This document shows positions 26,317 to 35,225 of a stretch of 64,000 nucleotides of DNA, one piece after another (positions within the stretch are counted from its first letter, which is position 1; the number at the start of each line of letters is the position of its first letter). The position numbers and the translations under genes were made by a program. Origin of the DNA: SHZI01 sp964407855 (GTDB lineage Bacteria > Pseudomonadota > Gammaproteobacteria > Steroidobacterales > GCA-2729495); contig CAYOXI010000003.1 in the NCBI GenBank assembly GCA_964407855.1, forward strand, positions 8,350 to 72,349. Reading direction: 5' to 3'. Under the pieces are notes generated by a model that made no database searches, had not been told where the DNA came from, and saw only the letters and a list, made by a program, of their open reading frames with translations.

Positions 26317-28362
26317 ATGTCGACTGACCTGGCCATTGCACTGGCTGTAGCTGCTTCGCTGCTGGCCCTCATTTACGGCGTGCTCGCCACGCGCTGGATC
26401 GTGGCCCAGTCCCCCGGCAATGCCCGGATGCAGGAAATCGCCGCTGCCATCCAGGCTGGCGCCCAGGCCTACCTGAACCGCCAGTACACCACTATCGCCA
26501 TCGTCGGCGTCGTGCTCACCGTGATTCTGGCCGTCGCCCTGGATCTCGCAACCGCGGGTGGCTTCGTGGTCGGCGCCGTGCTCTCCGGTGCGGCCGGCTA
26601 CATCGGCATGAACGTCTCCGTCCGGGCCAACGTGCGCACCGCCCACGCAGCCAGCCTCAATCTCAACGCCGCACTCCAGGTTGCCTTCCGGGGCGGCGCG
26701 ATCACCGGCATGCTGGTGGTTGGCCTCGGACTGCTGGGCGTGGCCGGCTACTTCGGCGTGATGCGTGGCTTCATCGGCGACCAGGCGGCCCTGACCTCCC
26801 TGATCGGCCTGGCCTTCGGCGGGTCACTGATTTCCATCTTTGCGCGCCTCGGTGGCGGCATCTTCACCAAGGGCGCTGACGTGGGCGCCGACCTGGTGGG
26901 CAAGGTTGAAGCCGGCATACCCGAGGACGACCCCCGCAACCCCGCCGTGATCGCCGACAACGTGGGAGACAATGTCGGTGACTGCGCCGGCATGGCAGCT
27001 GACCTGTTCGAGACCTACGCCGTGACCGTGGTTGCCACGATGGTGCTGGGTGGCCTGCTCTTTACCGGTGTCGATGGCGGTCTGGATATCAGCTACATCA
27101 TCTACCCGCTGGTTCTGGGAGCCGTTTCCATCGTTGCGTCCATCGTCGGCACCTTCTTCGTCAAGGTCAGCGACGGCGGCAAAATCATGAATGCGCTGTA
27201 CCGGGGCGTTGCGGTGTCAGGCGTACTCGCGCTGGCGGCCTACTGGCCGGTCAGCCAGGCAATCATGGGCGAAGCGGCTACCAGCCTGTTCCTGTGCGCC
27301 GTGATCGGCCTCGTGCTGACGGCCGCGATGATCTGGATCACCGAGTACTACACGTCCACGGAGTACGGACCCGTTCGCTATGTAGCCGCCGCCTCACAAA
27401 CCGGCCATGGCACGAACGTGATTGCCGGTCTCGCCGTGTCGATGAAGTCCACGGCGCTACCGGTGCTGGCGGTCTGTGCCGCCATCTGGGGTGCCTACGA
27501 ACTTGGCGGCCTGTATGGCATTGCGATCGCCGCGACGGCGATGTTGTCGATGACCGGCATGATCGTCGCTCTGGACGCCTACGGACCGATCACGGACAAC
27601 GGTGGCGGCATCGCCGAGATGGCCGGACTGCCCAAGGAAGTGCGCACCATTACGGACGCGCTGGATGCCGTCGGCAACACCACCAAGGCCGTGACCAAGG
27701 GTTATGCCATCGGCTCGGCGGGTCTCGCGGCCCTGGTGCTCTTCGCTGACTACACCTACAAGCTCGAGTCCTACGGCAAACTCGAGGAGTTCAGCCTGTC
27801 CGATCCGGCCGTGATCATCGGCCTGTTCATCGGTGGCCTCGTGCCCTACCTGTTTGCCGCGATGGCCATGGAGGCGGTGGGTCGGGCCGCGGCCTCAGTG
27901 GTGGTCGAGGTGCGCCGGCAGTTCCGGGAGATCAAGGGCATCATGGAAGGCACGGCCAAGCCCGACTACTCGCGGGCCGTGGACATGCTGACCAAGGCAG
28001 CCATCAAGGAAATGATCATCCCGTCGCTGCTGCCCATCCTCGTGCCGGTGGTGATCGGCTTCGGCATGAACGTGCTGATGGGCCCGGGCGCCGGCATCCG
28101 CGCCCTCGGCGGCCTCCTGATCGGCACTATCGTCACCGGCCTGTTCGTGGCCATTTCCATGTGCACGGGCGGCGGTGCCTGGGACAATGCCAAGAAATAC
28201 GTCGAAGAGGGCAACTTCGGCGGCAAGGGCTCCGAGGCCCACAAAGCCGCGGTGACCGGCGATACAGTGGGCGACCCCTACAAGGATACCGCTGGTCCCG
28301 CCATCAACCCGCTGATCAAGATCATCAACATCGTCGCCCTGCTGCTGGTCCCGCTGCTCTAG
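26317..28362 (+). CDS. hppA: K+-independent membrane-bound proton-pumping pyrophosphatase
   Basis: Integral inner-membrane pump that couples PPi hydrolysis to H+ export, or makes PPi in reverse. It has 681 residues and about 16 membrane helices. The substrate-site loops are DDPRNPAVIADNVGDNVGDC and GDTVGDPYKDTAGPAINP. In GNTTKAVTKG the Lys (about 457) and Thr (about 460) are the residues that define the K+-independent subfamily; K+-dependent enzymes have Ala and Gly there. GGAGG lies 12 bases upstream of the ATG. It follows pfp and is closed by a strong terminator. Confidence 0.96.
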   Translation: MSTDLAIALAVAASLLALIYGVLATRWIVAQSPGNARMQEIAAAIQAGAQAYLNRQYTTIAIVGVVLTVILAVALDLATAGGFVVGAVLSGAAGYIGMNVSVRANVRTAHAASLNLNAALQVAFRGGAITGMLVVGLGLLGVAGYFGVMRGFIGDQAALTSLIGLAFGGSLISIFARLGGGIFTKGADVGADLVGKVEAGIPEDDPRNPAVIADNVGDNVGDCAGMAADLFETYAVTVVATMVLGGLLFTGVDGGLDISYIIYPLVLGAVSIVASIVGTFFVKVSDGGKIMNALYRGVAVSGVLALAAYWPVSQAIMGEAATSLFLCAVIGLVLTAAMIWITEYYTSTEYGPVRYVAAASQTGHGTNVIAGLAVSMKSTALPVLAVCAAIWGAYELGGLYGIAIAATAMLSMTGMIVALDAYGPITDNGGGIAEMAGLPKEVRTITDALDAVGNTTKAVTKGYAIGSAGLAALVLFADYTYKLESYGKLEEFSLSDPAVIIGLFIGGLVPYLFAAMAMEAVGRAAASVVVEVRRQFREIKGIMEGTAKPDYSRAVDMLTKAAIKEMIIPSLLPILVPVVIGFGMNVLMGPGAGIRALGGLLIGTIVTGLFVAISMCTGGGAWDNAKKYVEEGNFGGKGSEAHKAAVTGDTVGDPYKDTAGPAINPLIKIINIVALLLVPLL

Positions 28363-28412
28363 CTTTACCCGAGCAGTTGCCGGGACGGCGACTCCTGTCG
28401 TCCCTGACCGAA

Positions 28413-28439
28413 GCCCCGCTCCGTGCGGGGCTTTTTTTT
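28413..28439 (+). terminator. Intrinsic terminator of the pfp/hppA unit
   Basis: A seven-base-pair stem GCCCCGC/GCGGGGC with loop TCCGT is followed by eight T residues, 51 bases after the hppA stop. It is a textbook Rho-independent terminator, and it separates hppA from the convergent GGDEF-EAL gene. Confidence 0.92.
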
Positions 28440-28489
28440 CGGTAACGGGGTGGCCTGTGCCAGGATGCCCTCCCGGCATAAATCGCGAT

Positions 28490-30817
28490 TTATGCCAGCT
28501 CGGTGGAAGCCGTGCCCGGTTCGCCCAGCCGGTGAGGCCGGTCTATGAAGTTCCCCTGGATGAACTGGACGCCCAGCGTCCGCAGGGCTTCGAAGTCGGC
28601 CTGCTTTTCCACCTGCTCCGCGATGACGCTAAAACCAAGTATCCGGGACATGCCGGTGATCGCACCCACGACCTGGTAGTTCAGCGTATCCGGCCGCAGA
28701 TCCCGGGTATAGGTTCCATCAACCTTCAGGAAGTCGATGGCGAGGTCACGCAGTGTCGTAAAGGATCCGAGTCCACTGCCGAAGTCATCCAGTCCAAACT
28801 GGCACCCCATGCCGTGCAGTACGGCCACGAAACGTCGCGCCTGGTCAAAGCGTTCCATCACGGCGGACTCATTGACCTCGAAACAGATCCGCCAGGGTGG
28901 CACCTGGCTGTGATCGAGGCATTCCACCACGAAGTCCAGAAAGCCCTCTTCGGCGAGCGACTGGGCGGACAGGTTGATGCTGCAACTTCGCTCATCAGGC
29001 AACCGGATCATCCCGTTGCCGATGGCGGCCAGCGTCGCCTGCACGACCCAGCGGTCGATGCTGGTCATCAGCTGATAGCGCTCGGCCGCCGGCATGAACT
29101 GGCGCGGCATCACCGGCTTCCCTTCCTCATCGAGCATGCGCAACAGGGCTTCTGCCGCCGGGCCGCGGGTGACGCGGCCTGCAGTCGAGATGATGGGTTG
29201 CACATGAATCTCGAAGCGGCCCTCCCGCAGCGCGATCTGCAGCTGGCGCAGCCAGTGAATATCGCCGCGCTGGCGGGCCGACACCTCGTCACGGGCAGAA
29301 TAGACATGCACGCGGCCCCGGCCCTGCTGCTTGGCCACGTAGCAGGCGGAATCAGCGGCGCTGAGCAGGTCCTTCAGAGTGCCGGACTCGCGTCCCACCT
29401 CGACCAGGCCAATGCTGATGCCGACAGTGAAGATCCGGTCCTGCCAGACAAAGCGGTAATCGCGCACCGCATTGCACACGTCATCCGCAATCTGGCGGGC
29501 CTTGTCCAGCGGGCAGCGCATCAGCAGCATGCCGAACTCGTCGCCGCCCAGACGTGCCACGTAGTCGGAGTCGCGCACCTGGTCCCGGATCAGCTTGGCG
29601 ATCTCCCGCAGCATGTTGTCCCCGGCGAGGTGCCCGCAGGTGTCGTTTACCGCCTTGAAGCGATCGAGATCCATATAGCACAGCACCGAGTTGACGCTTT
29701 CCCCGGGTATCACCTCCAGCGCTTCCTGTACGCGTCGCTCGAACTCGCTGCGGTTGATCAGGCCGGTCAGGGCATCGTGGGACGCCTGATAGGAAATGCG
29801 GCGGGTCAGACCCCGCATCTCGGTCACGTCGTGCATGATCACGACGGCACCGGCCACGATCTCCCCGGGGCCAATGATCGGTGAAGCCGTCAGTTCCACC
29901 GAGAGCTCACGCTCGCCCGACGCCGTGATCATCAGCGCCCGGCGGCCAAGACCCACCCGACGGCGTTCCGCGAGACAGCGGGCGATGGGATCGCCCAGAT
30001 CCTTGCGATCGGTCTCGTCAACCAGGGTCATGAAGTCAACCATGCGCTTGCCGACGGCCTGCTCGCGGGGAACGCCGGTAAGTTGCTCGGCGGCAGCATT
30101 CAGGTAATCAATGACACCGGCTGTGTCCGTGGTTATGACACCCTCACCGATCGACTCGAGTGTGGCCTGGGCCTGCTGCTTGCCCCGACCCAGGTTGGCC
30201 TCCAGACTCTTGCGGTAGCTCACGTCGCGGGCGATGGACAGGATCGCCTTCTGTCCCCGGTAGTCGATGACCGTTCCCGCCACCTCCACCCACAGGCCGC
30301 CCTCCTCTCCGGAGATGAGCTGGAGTTCGAACCGGTCCGGAACGGCTTCCCCTGCCAGCCGGCTGGCGATGTTCTTGCGGGTCAGCGCCCGGTAGGCCGG
30401 CCGCACCAGGTCGGTGACGAGGCGGCCGGCAAGCTGCTCGGTACTGACCCCCAGCAGGCTGGCTGCCGCATGATTGGCGAAGATGACCCGCTCCCGGTGC
30501 ACGAGCACCACCTCGGGCATGGTGTTCGCAAGGTCCTGGAACAGTGCTTCCCGCTGGCGGATCTGGCGATCGCGCGTGGTCAGCGCATCGAAGAGGCGGT
30601 TGACGTTGTCGCCGAGCAGGTCAAGTTCGGGCAGTTCGCTGCCCTGCGTCGGGATCCGCTTGCCGAACACCGCCGTCTCGGCCGCCTCGAGGATTTCCTC
30701 GTTCAGCCGGGCGATCCCCCGCGCATAACTCGTGCGGGCACGCCAGAGGATGAGGCAGAGGCCACCGACCCCGAGGCAGGTCACGGCGAGTGCCAGAATC
30801 AGCCATGTCTCGGTCAT
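28490..30817 (-). CDS. Membrane-anchored PAS-GGDEF-EAL cyclic-di-GMP enzyme
   Basis: 775-residue signalling protein. One N-terminal membrane helix (about residues 4-24) is followed by two PAS domains (about 90-200 and 210-330), GGDEF (about 340-505) and EAL (about 520-765). The cyclase loop RLGGDEF is intact, and the RDSD five residues before GGDEF fits the inhibitory I-site RxxD. The EAL domain keeps AEALLR, INLSAQ, LDDFGSG, FLKVDG and AEQVE, so phosphodiesterase activity is also possible. It stands alone, convergent with hppA. The sensed ligand is unknown. Confidence 0.92.
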   Translation of the reverse strand: MTETWLILALAVTCLGVGGLCLILWRARTSYARGIARLNEEILEAAETAVFGKRIPTQGSELPELDLLGDNVNRLFDALTTRDRQIRQREALFQDLANTMPEVVLVHRERVIFANHAAASLLGVSTEQLAGRLVTDLVRPAYRALTRKNIASRLAGEAVPDRFELQLISGEEGGLWVEVAGTVIDYRGQKAILSIARDVSYRKSLEANLGRGKQQAQATLESIGEGVITTDTAGVIDYLNAAAEQLTGVPREQAVGKRMVDFMTLVDETDRKDLGDPIARCLAERRRVGLGRRALMITASGERELSVELTASPIIGPGEIVAGAVVIMHDVTEMRGLTRRISYQASHDALTGLINRSEFERRVQEALEVIPGESVNSVLCYMDLDRFKAVNDTCGHLAGDNMLREIAKLIRDQVRDSDYVARLGGDEFGMLLMRCPLDKARQIADDVCNAVRDYRFVWQDRIFTVGISIGLVEVGRESGTLKDLLSAADSACYVAKQQGRGRVHVYSARDEVSARQRGDIHWLRQLQIALREGRFEIHVQPIISTAGRVTRGPAAEALLRMLDEEGKPVMPRQFMPAAERYQLMTSIDRWVVQATLAAIGNGMIRLPDERSCSINLSAQSLAEEGFLDFVVECLDHSQVPPWRICFEVNESAVMERFDQARRFVAVLHGMGCQFGLDDFGSGLGSFTTLRDLAIDFLKVDGTYTRDLRPDTLNYQVVGAITGMSRILGFSVIAEQVEKQADFEALRTLGVQFIQGNFIDRPHRLGEPGTASTELA

Positions 30818-31046
30818 TCGTCGGTATTGCCAGAGCGGGGTGTCAGCCGGGCACTGCTCCCCCTTGTAATGCGTTCATTGGCAGGCGCGGACCGGCCTCG
30901 CGGGTGCGCTGGCAGGATAGCCCATGCCCCCGCGCGCGATCGGCCCGGTTGACCATAATGCCGCTCTGACGTTCCTTTGGGTCATAATGGCGGCGCCGGC
31001 AAGCCTTGTCTCCCGATGGCAATCTACTTACCCTAAGTCGCCCCCG

Positions 31047-31703
31047 ATGAGCATCCATTTCGAAGCCGCCCGCACCCAGATGGTGAACCAGCAGGTGCGG
31101 GCCTGGGACGTCCTCGATCCCGCTGTACTCGGCGTCCTGTCCGGCGTTCCCCGCGAGGACTTCGTGCCGCCGGCGTGGCGGTCGCTGGCATTCGCCGACA
31201 CGGCGGTTCCTCTCCCGGGTGGCGAGTGCATGATGACGCCGCAGGTGGAAGGCCGGCTGCTGCAGGCTCTCGCGATCCGGGACACCGACGAGATCCTCGA
31301 GATCGGCACGGGCAGCGGCTTTCTGACGGCCTGTCTGGCGCGCCTGGGTAGTGCCGTAACCAGCCTGGAAATCCTGCCGGAGCTGGCCGCCGGAGCCCGC
31401 CGCAACCTGCAGGCCGCCGGCATCCGGAATGCAGACGTGCATACCGCAGACGCCTTTGAGTGGCACCCCGACCGGGCCTTTGATGTGATCGCCGTGACCG
31501 GCTCGCTGCCCGTCGGCGATCCGCGCTTCCGGTCCTGGCTCGCAGAGGGCGGCCGCCTGTTCGTGGTGGTGGGCGAAGCGCCGCTGATGGAAGCCCTGCT
31601 GGTGCAGCGCCAGGGTCCACAGCTGTGGGCCACGACGCGCCTGTTCGAGACCGGCCTGCCAGCGCTTCGGCATGCCAGGTCACCGTCCAGGTTCATTTTC
31701 TGA
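31047..31703 (+). CDS. Protein-L-isoaspartate O-methyltransferase family protein
   Basis: SAM-dependent methyltransferase of the Pcm fold (218 residues). The MVNQQVRAWDVLDPAVL start and VPREDFVP are typical of the paralogue found immediately upstream of tolC in Gammaproteobacteria. The SAM-binding motif I is ILEIGTGSGFLTACLA (about residues 78-93). The ATG at 31047 agrees with the conserved N-terminus. The usual Pcm active-site segment PYD(A/Q)I is altered here (AFDVIAVTGSLP), so repair of isoaspartate is inferred rather than sure. tolC begins 43 bases later. Confidence 0.85.
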   Translation: MSIHFEAARTQMVNQQVRAWDVLDPAVLGVLSGVPREDFVPPAWRSLAFADTAVPLPGGECMMTPQVEGRLLQALAIRDTDEILEIGTGSGFLTACLARLGSAVTSLEILPELAAGARRNLQAAGIRNADVHTADAFEWHPDRAFDVIAVTGSLPVGDPRFRSWLAEGGRLFVVVGEAPLMEALLVQRQGPQLWATTRLFETGLPALRHARSPSRFIF

Positions 31704-31746
31704 CCGGCATGTCCCGGTTACGGCCTTGCAACGCGGAAGGGATTTC

Positions 31747-33153
31747 ATGAGAAGAGCAAGAATGCTGCTGCCGGTCGCTGTCCTGCTGGCCTCCGGCCTG
31801 GCATCCGCAGACACACTGATGCAGGTTTACGAGAAGGCCGTGCGCAGTGATCCGCTCATACGCGAGGCGGAGGCCAACCGGCTGGCAACGCGCGAGGGCA
31901 GGCCGATTGCACGCGCCTCCCTGCTGCCCCAGATAACGGGCCGTGGTGATTACGTCAAGCAGAAAAGGGAAAGTGAGACCACAGGCAACGATTCCGTCAG
32001 CGGGTTGTTTGCGCTGCAGACCCGGAGTCGAACTGATGGTCCGAGCTGGTCTCTTGAACTCCGTCAGACCCTTTTCCGCTGGGATCAGTGGGTGAGATTC
32101 GGCCAGGCGGAGAAGGAGGCCTCACAGGCCGACGTGGATTACCAGGCTGCCTTTCAGGGCCTCATTGTCCGGGTGTCGGAAGCCTACTTCAACGTACTGG
32201 CTGCCGAGGATACATTGTCCTCCGAGCAGGCGGCCAAGGACGCCATTGCCAGGCAGCTGGAACAGGCCCAGAAGCGCTTTGAAGTCGGCCTTATCGCCAT
32301 CACCGACGTGCAGGAGGCCCAGGCAGCTCTCGACCAGGTTGTTGCGGCCGAAATCCTGGCCAAGCGGTCACTGGCCAATGCGGAGGAGGCACTGCGGGCC
32401 ATAACAGACGAGTTCCCGTCACCGCTGGCGAGACCCCCGGAGGAAATCCCGCTCCTGTCACCGGTCCCGCTGGATGTGGAGCAGTGGGTGGCGAAAGCGA
32501 TGGAACAGAACCTGGCCCTGATCTCCAGCCAGATTTCTGCAGGCATAGCGAAGGACAACGTCAGTCTGGCCCGGACTGGTCACTATCCCACGATTGATTT
32601 TGTGGCTTCCACAGGCAACATCGATACCAGTGGCCAGCAGTTTTCTTCCGTTCCACCACCTGGCGCTACCAACCGGGTGGGCTTCGACCAGGACTCCGAC
32701 CAATTCGGAATCCAGATTCAGGTGCCGATCTTCAGCGGTGGGGCAACATCATCCCAGGTACAGCAGGCGGTCTATCGGCACCGCGCGGCGAGGGAGCGGC
32801 TTGAGAGCACGGCGCGGGAGACCGAGCGCGAAACCCGGGACGCCTATCTGGCCGTGCTGTCGGACATTTCCCGGGTGCAGGCTCTGAAGCAGGGCCTGGA
32901 ATCGGCGCGTACTGCCCTCAAGGCCACCGAGGCGGGCTTCGACGTCGGCACGCGTACCACGGTCGATGTGCTGGACGCCCGGCGCAACGTGTTCCTGGCG
33001 GAGACGAATTTCCTGCGCAGCCGCTACGACTACCTCATCAATGGGCTGCGACTGAAGCGGGCGGCCGGCAACCTGCTGCCGGAGGACCTCGCCCAGATCG
33101 ACGCCCTGCTGACTGCCGAGGTCGTACCCGGGGCCCAGCCCGTCGCGCCCTAG
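31747..33153 (+). CDS. tolC: TolC family outer-membrane channel protein
   Basis: Outer-membrane trimeric export duct for RND efflux and type I secretion. The ATG at 31747 follows GGAAGGG and gives a signal peptide (LLPVAVLLASGLASA). The mature protein opens DTLMQVYEKAVRSDP, the family signature. It has two OEP repeats with long coiled segments (about residues 60-250 and 270-450), including FEVGLIAITDVQEAQ and FDVGTRTTVDVLDAR. It has 468 residues. Its stop overlaps the convergent waaA stop in the palindrome CTAG. No efflux pump gene is adjacent. Confidence 0.94.
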   Translation: MRRARMLLPVAVLLASGLASADTLMQVYEKAVRSDPLIREAEANRLATREGRPIARASLLPQITGRGDYVKQKRESETTGNDSVSGLFALQTRSRTDGPSWSLELRQTLFRWDQWVRFGQAEKEASQADVDYQAAFQGLIVRVSEAYFNVLAAEDTLSSEQAAKDAIARQLEQAQKRFEVGLIAITDVQEAQAALDQVVAAEILAKRSLANAEEALRAITDEFPSPLARPPEEIPLLSPVPLDVEQWVAKAMEQNLALISSQISAGIAKDNVSLARTGHYPTIDFVASTGNIDTSGQQFSSVPPPGATNRVGFDQDSDQFGIQIQVPIFSGGATSSQVQQAVYRHRAARERLESTARETERETRDAYLAVLSDISRVQALKQGLESARTALKATEAGFDVGTRTTVDVLDARRNVFLAETNFLRSRYDYLINGLRLKRAAGNLLPEDLAQIDALLTAEVVPGAQPVAP

Positions 33154-34469
33154 TCGACCGGCGGGCCGACCAGCGGATCGACCAGCGCCAGCAGCCGGTC
33201 CAGGGCGCCGCGGTTGGCCTGGATGGCTGCTTGTCCGGCCGCACCCCGCCCCTGCCGCGATGCCGGGTCGGCCAGCAGTTGCCCGACTTCGGCTGCCACT
33301 GCCGCACCATCCGGCACGACGCGCGCACTGCCGCAGGCCACCAGCAGTTCGGCAATATCAGCCGCGTTCTCATTGTGCGGACCGGTCACGACCGGCACCC
33401 CGAGCGAGACGGGCTCCAGCAGGTTGTGGCCCCCGACAGTTACCAGGCTGCCCCCGACAAAGGCCACGTCGGCGGCTGCGTAAAAGGTCGTCAGTTCGCC
33501 CATGCTGTCGGCAAGAATCACGCGGGTATCGGGGCGGGCCAGCGCCCGGCTGCTGCGGGTCACGTACGGGATTCGGCGGCTGTCGAGCAGCGCCGCCACC
33601 TGGGCAAAGCGCTCAGGGTGACGGGGCACCAGGATGAGCAGCGCCGCCGGATGCCGGGCCACGACCTGCTCCTGAGCATCGAGAATGGCGGTTTCCTCGC
33701 CTTCATGGGTGCTCGCTGCCACCCAGACGGGCCGTGCGGCTGCATGCTGCTCGCGGAAGGCCCGGCCGCGGTCTGTGACCCCGGCCGGAAGCTCGAAATC
33801 AAACTTGATGTTGCCCGTGACATGGGTGCGGTCCGGATTTGCGCCCAGCGAACGGAACCGTTCTGCGTCGACCCGGGTCTGGGCTGCGATCAGGATGCCG
33901 TTGGCAAGCGTGTCGCGAAACAGGGGGATCAGATATCGATAACGGCGCACCGACCTCAGTGACACACGGGCGCTGGCCATCACCAGTGGCACGCGTCGCT
34001 GGCCACACTCGTTGAACAGGTTTGGCCAGAGCTCCGTTTCCATGATGATGGCGAGCGTCGGCCGCGCCCAGTCGAAGAAGCGCCGTACCGCGCCAGACAG
34101 ATCGTAGGGGACGTAGCTGTGGATCACCTCGTCCCCGAACAGCGCCCGCACCCGCTCCCCGCCGGTCGGGGTCATCGTGGTCAGGACGAGTGGCACGCCC
34201 GGGTGGCGCCTGAGGAGTGCGCGCACCAGGGGTGCGGCGGCCTGCACCTCTCCGACAGACACGGCGTGGACCCAGATCGAAGGCTTCGGCAGTCGCGGCA
34301 TGCCGAAGCCGAAGCGCTCGGGAATTCGCCGTCGATAATCGGCAACGCTGAACCCCCTCCAGAACAGATGGAGGATCAGCAGGGGAACGACCAGATAGGT
34401 CAGGGCGACATAGAGCCCCCGCAGCCACGGGGCTGGCCCCGGGGTGGACAAAGTTGCCGGCCGGGGCAC
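33150..34469 (-). CDS. waaA: 3-deoxy-D-manno-octulosonic acid transferase (KDO transferase)
   Basis: GT-B glycosyltransferase that adds KDO from CMP-KDO to lipid IVA at the inner membrane. One N-terminal membrane anchor (GLYVALTYLVVPLLILHLF) precedes the RIPERFGF motif. Further features are WVHAVSVGEVQAA with the conserved Glu, METELWPNL and the C-terminal nucleotide site EPVSLGVPVVTGPHNENAADI. The 439-residue length is slightly longer than E. coli (425). The number of KDO residues added cannot be read from sequence. Confidence 0.95.
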   Translation of the reverse strand: MPRPATLSTPGPAPWLRGLYVALTYLVVPLLILHLFWRGFSVADYRRRIPERFGFGMPRLPKPSIWVHAVSVGEVQAAAPLVRALLRRHPGVPLVLTTMTPTGGERVRALFGDEVIHSYVPYDLSGAVRRFFDWARPTLAIIMETELWPNLFNECGQRRVPLVMASARVSLRSVRRYRYLIPLFRDTLANGILIAAQTRVDAERFRSLGANPDRTHVTGNIKFDFELPAGVTDRGRAFREQHAAARPVWVAASTHEGEETAILDAQEQVVARHPAALLILVPRHPERFAQVAALLDSRRIPYVTRSSRALARPDTRVILADSMGELTTFYAAADVAFVGGSLVTVGGHNLLEPVSLGVPVVTGPHNENAADIAELLVACGSARVVPDGAAVAAEVGQLLADPASRQGRGAAGQAAIQANRGALDRLLALVDPLVGPPVD

Positions 34470-34489
34470 AACGGTCTAGCGTGCAGGCC

Positions 34490-35203
34490 TCAACCGCACT
34501 TGGAATCGCCGCAGGCCAGGCAGGTCATGCACCCGTCCATGTAGACCACGGCTACCGTGTTGCAGGCCGTGCAGATCTGGGCGCCGGCCGGGTACTCACT
34601 GCGGGCGAAGGCATCCTGCTGGCGATTCTGCTCGTCGTACTCCCGGCGCTTCTGATCGACGAGCTTGCGCTTGTGCTCGTCGAGATTGTCAGGCGGCAGG
34701 AGGCCGATGAAGCGCAGGTGCTTTTCCACGATATGCCCGAGCTCGGCAATGATGGAGGGCATGAACTTGCCGCCCGGCTGCCAGTAGCCGCCGCGCGGAT
34801 CGAACACGGCCTTGAGCTCATCGACCATGAATGTGACGTCGCCACCCTTGCGGAATACCGCCGACATCAGGCGGGTCAGGGCCACGATCCACTGGTAGTG
34901 GTCGAGATTCTTGGAGTTGATGAAGATCTCGAAGGGCCGGCGCTGCTCGTGCTCGGTGCCGGGATTGAGGATCAGGTCATTGATGGTGACGTACATGGCG
35001 TGGTCCGACACAGGGGTCTTCACCTTGTAGGTGGATCCCTGCAGCATTTCGGGGCGCTCGAGCTTCTCGTGCATACGCACGACGTTGCCCTCGACAGACA
35101 GGCGCTTCGCTGCCGCCTTGTCCGCCTTTTTTGTGCCGGCCTTTTCTTCCGGGCTCTCGACCCGGTAGCCGACGATTTTCCGGTCAATCTTTATCCGCGA
35201 CAT
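34490..35203 (-). CDS. nrdJb: Class II ribonucleotide reductase accessory/C-terminal subunit NrdJb
   Basis: This is the separately encoded C-terminal part of B12-dependent ribonucleotide reductase, as in the Pseudomonas NrdJa/NrdJb arrangement. It has 237 residues from the ATG at 35203 (AGGAG upstream). The central region has MYVTINDLILNPGT and FEIFINSKNLDHYQW. The C-terminal metal-binding tail is CTACNTVAVVYMDGC followed by CLACGDSKCG. In single-chain NrdJ these segments are fused to the catalytic chain. It lies 22 bases downstream of nrdJa. Confidence 0.9.
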   Translation of the reverse strand: MSRIKIDRKIVGYRVESPEEKAGTKKADKAAAKRLSVEGNVVRMHEKLERPEMLQGSTYKVKTPVSDHAMYVTINDLILNPGTEHEQRRPFEIFINSKNLDHYQWIVALTRLMSAVFRKGGDVTFMVDELKAVFDPRGGYWQPGGKFMPSIIAELGHIVEKHLRFIGLLPPDNLDEHKRKLVDQKRREYDEQNRQQDAFARSEYPAGAQICTACNTVAVVYMDGCMTCLACGDSKCG

Positions 35204-35225
35204 CGCGCTCTCCTGGATCTGGCGC

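Noticed and set aside
28457..29884. 475-codon open frame opposite the GGDEF-EAL gene
   Set aside because: Shadow frame; composition rich in His, Gln and Gly as expected from antisense of this gene.
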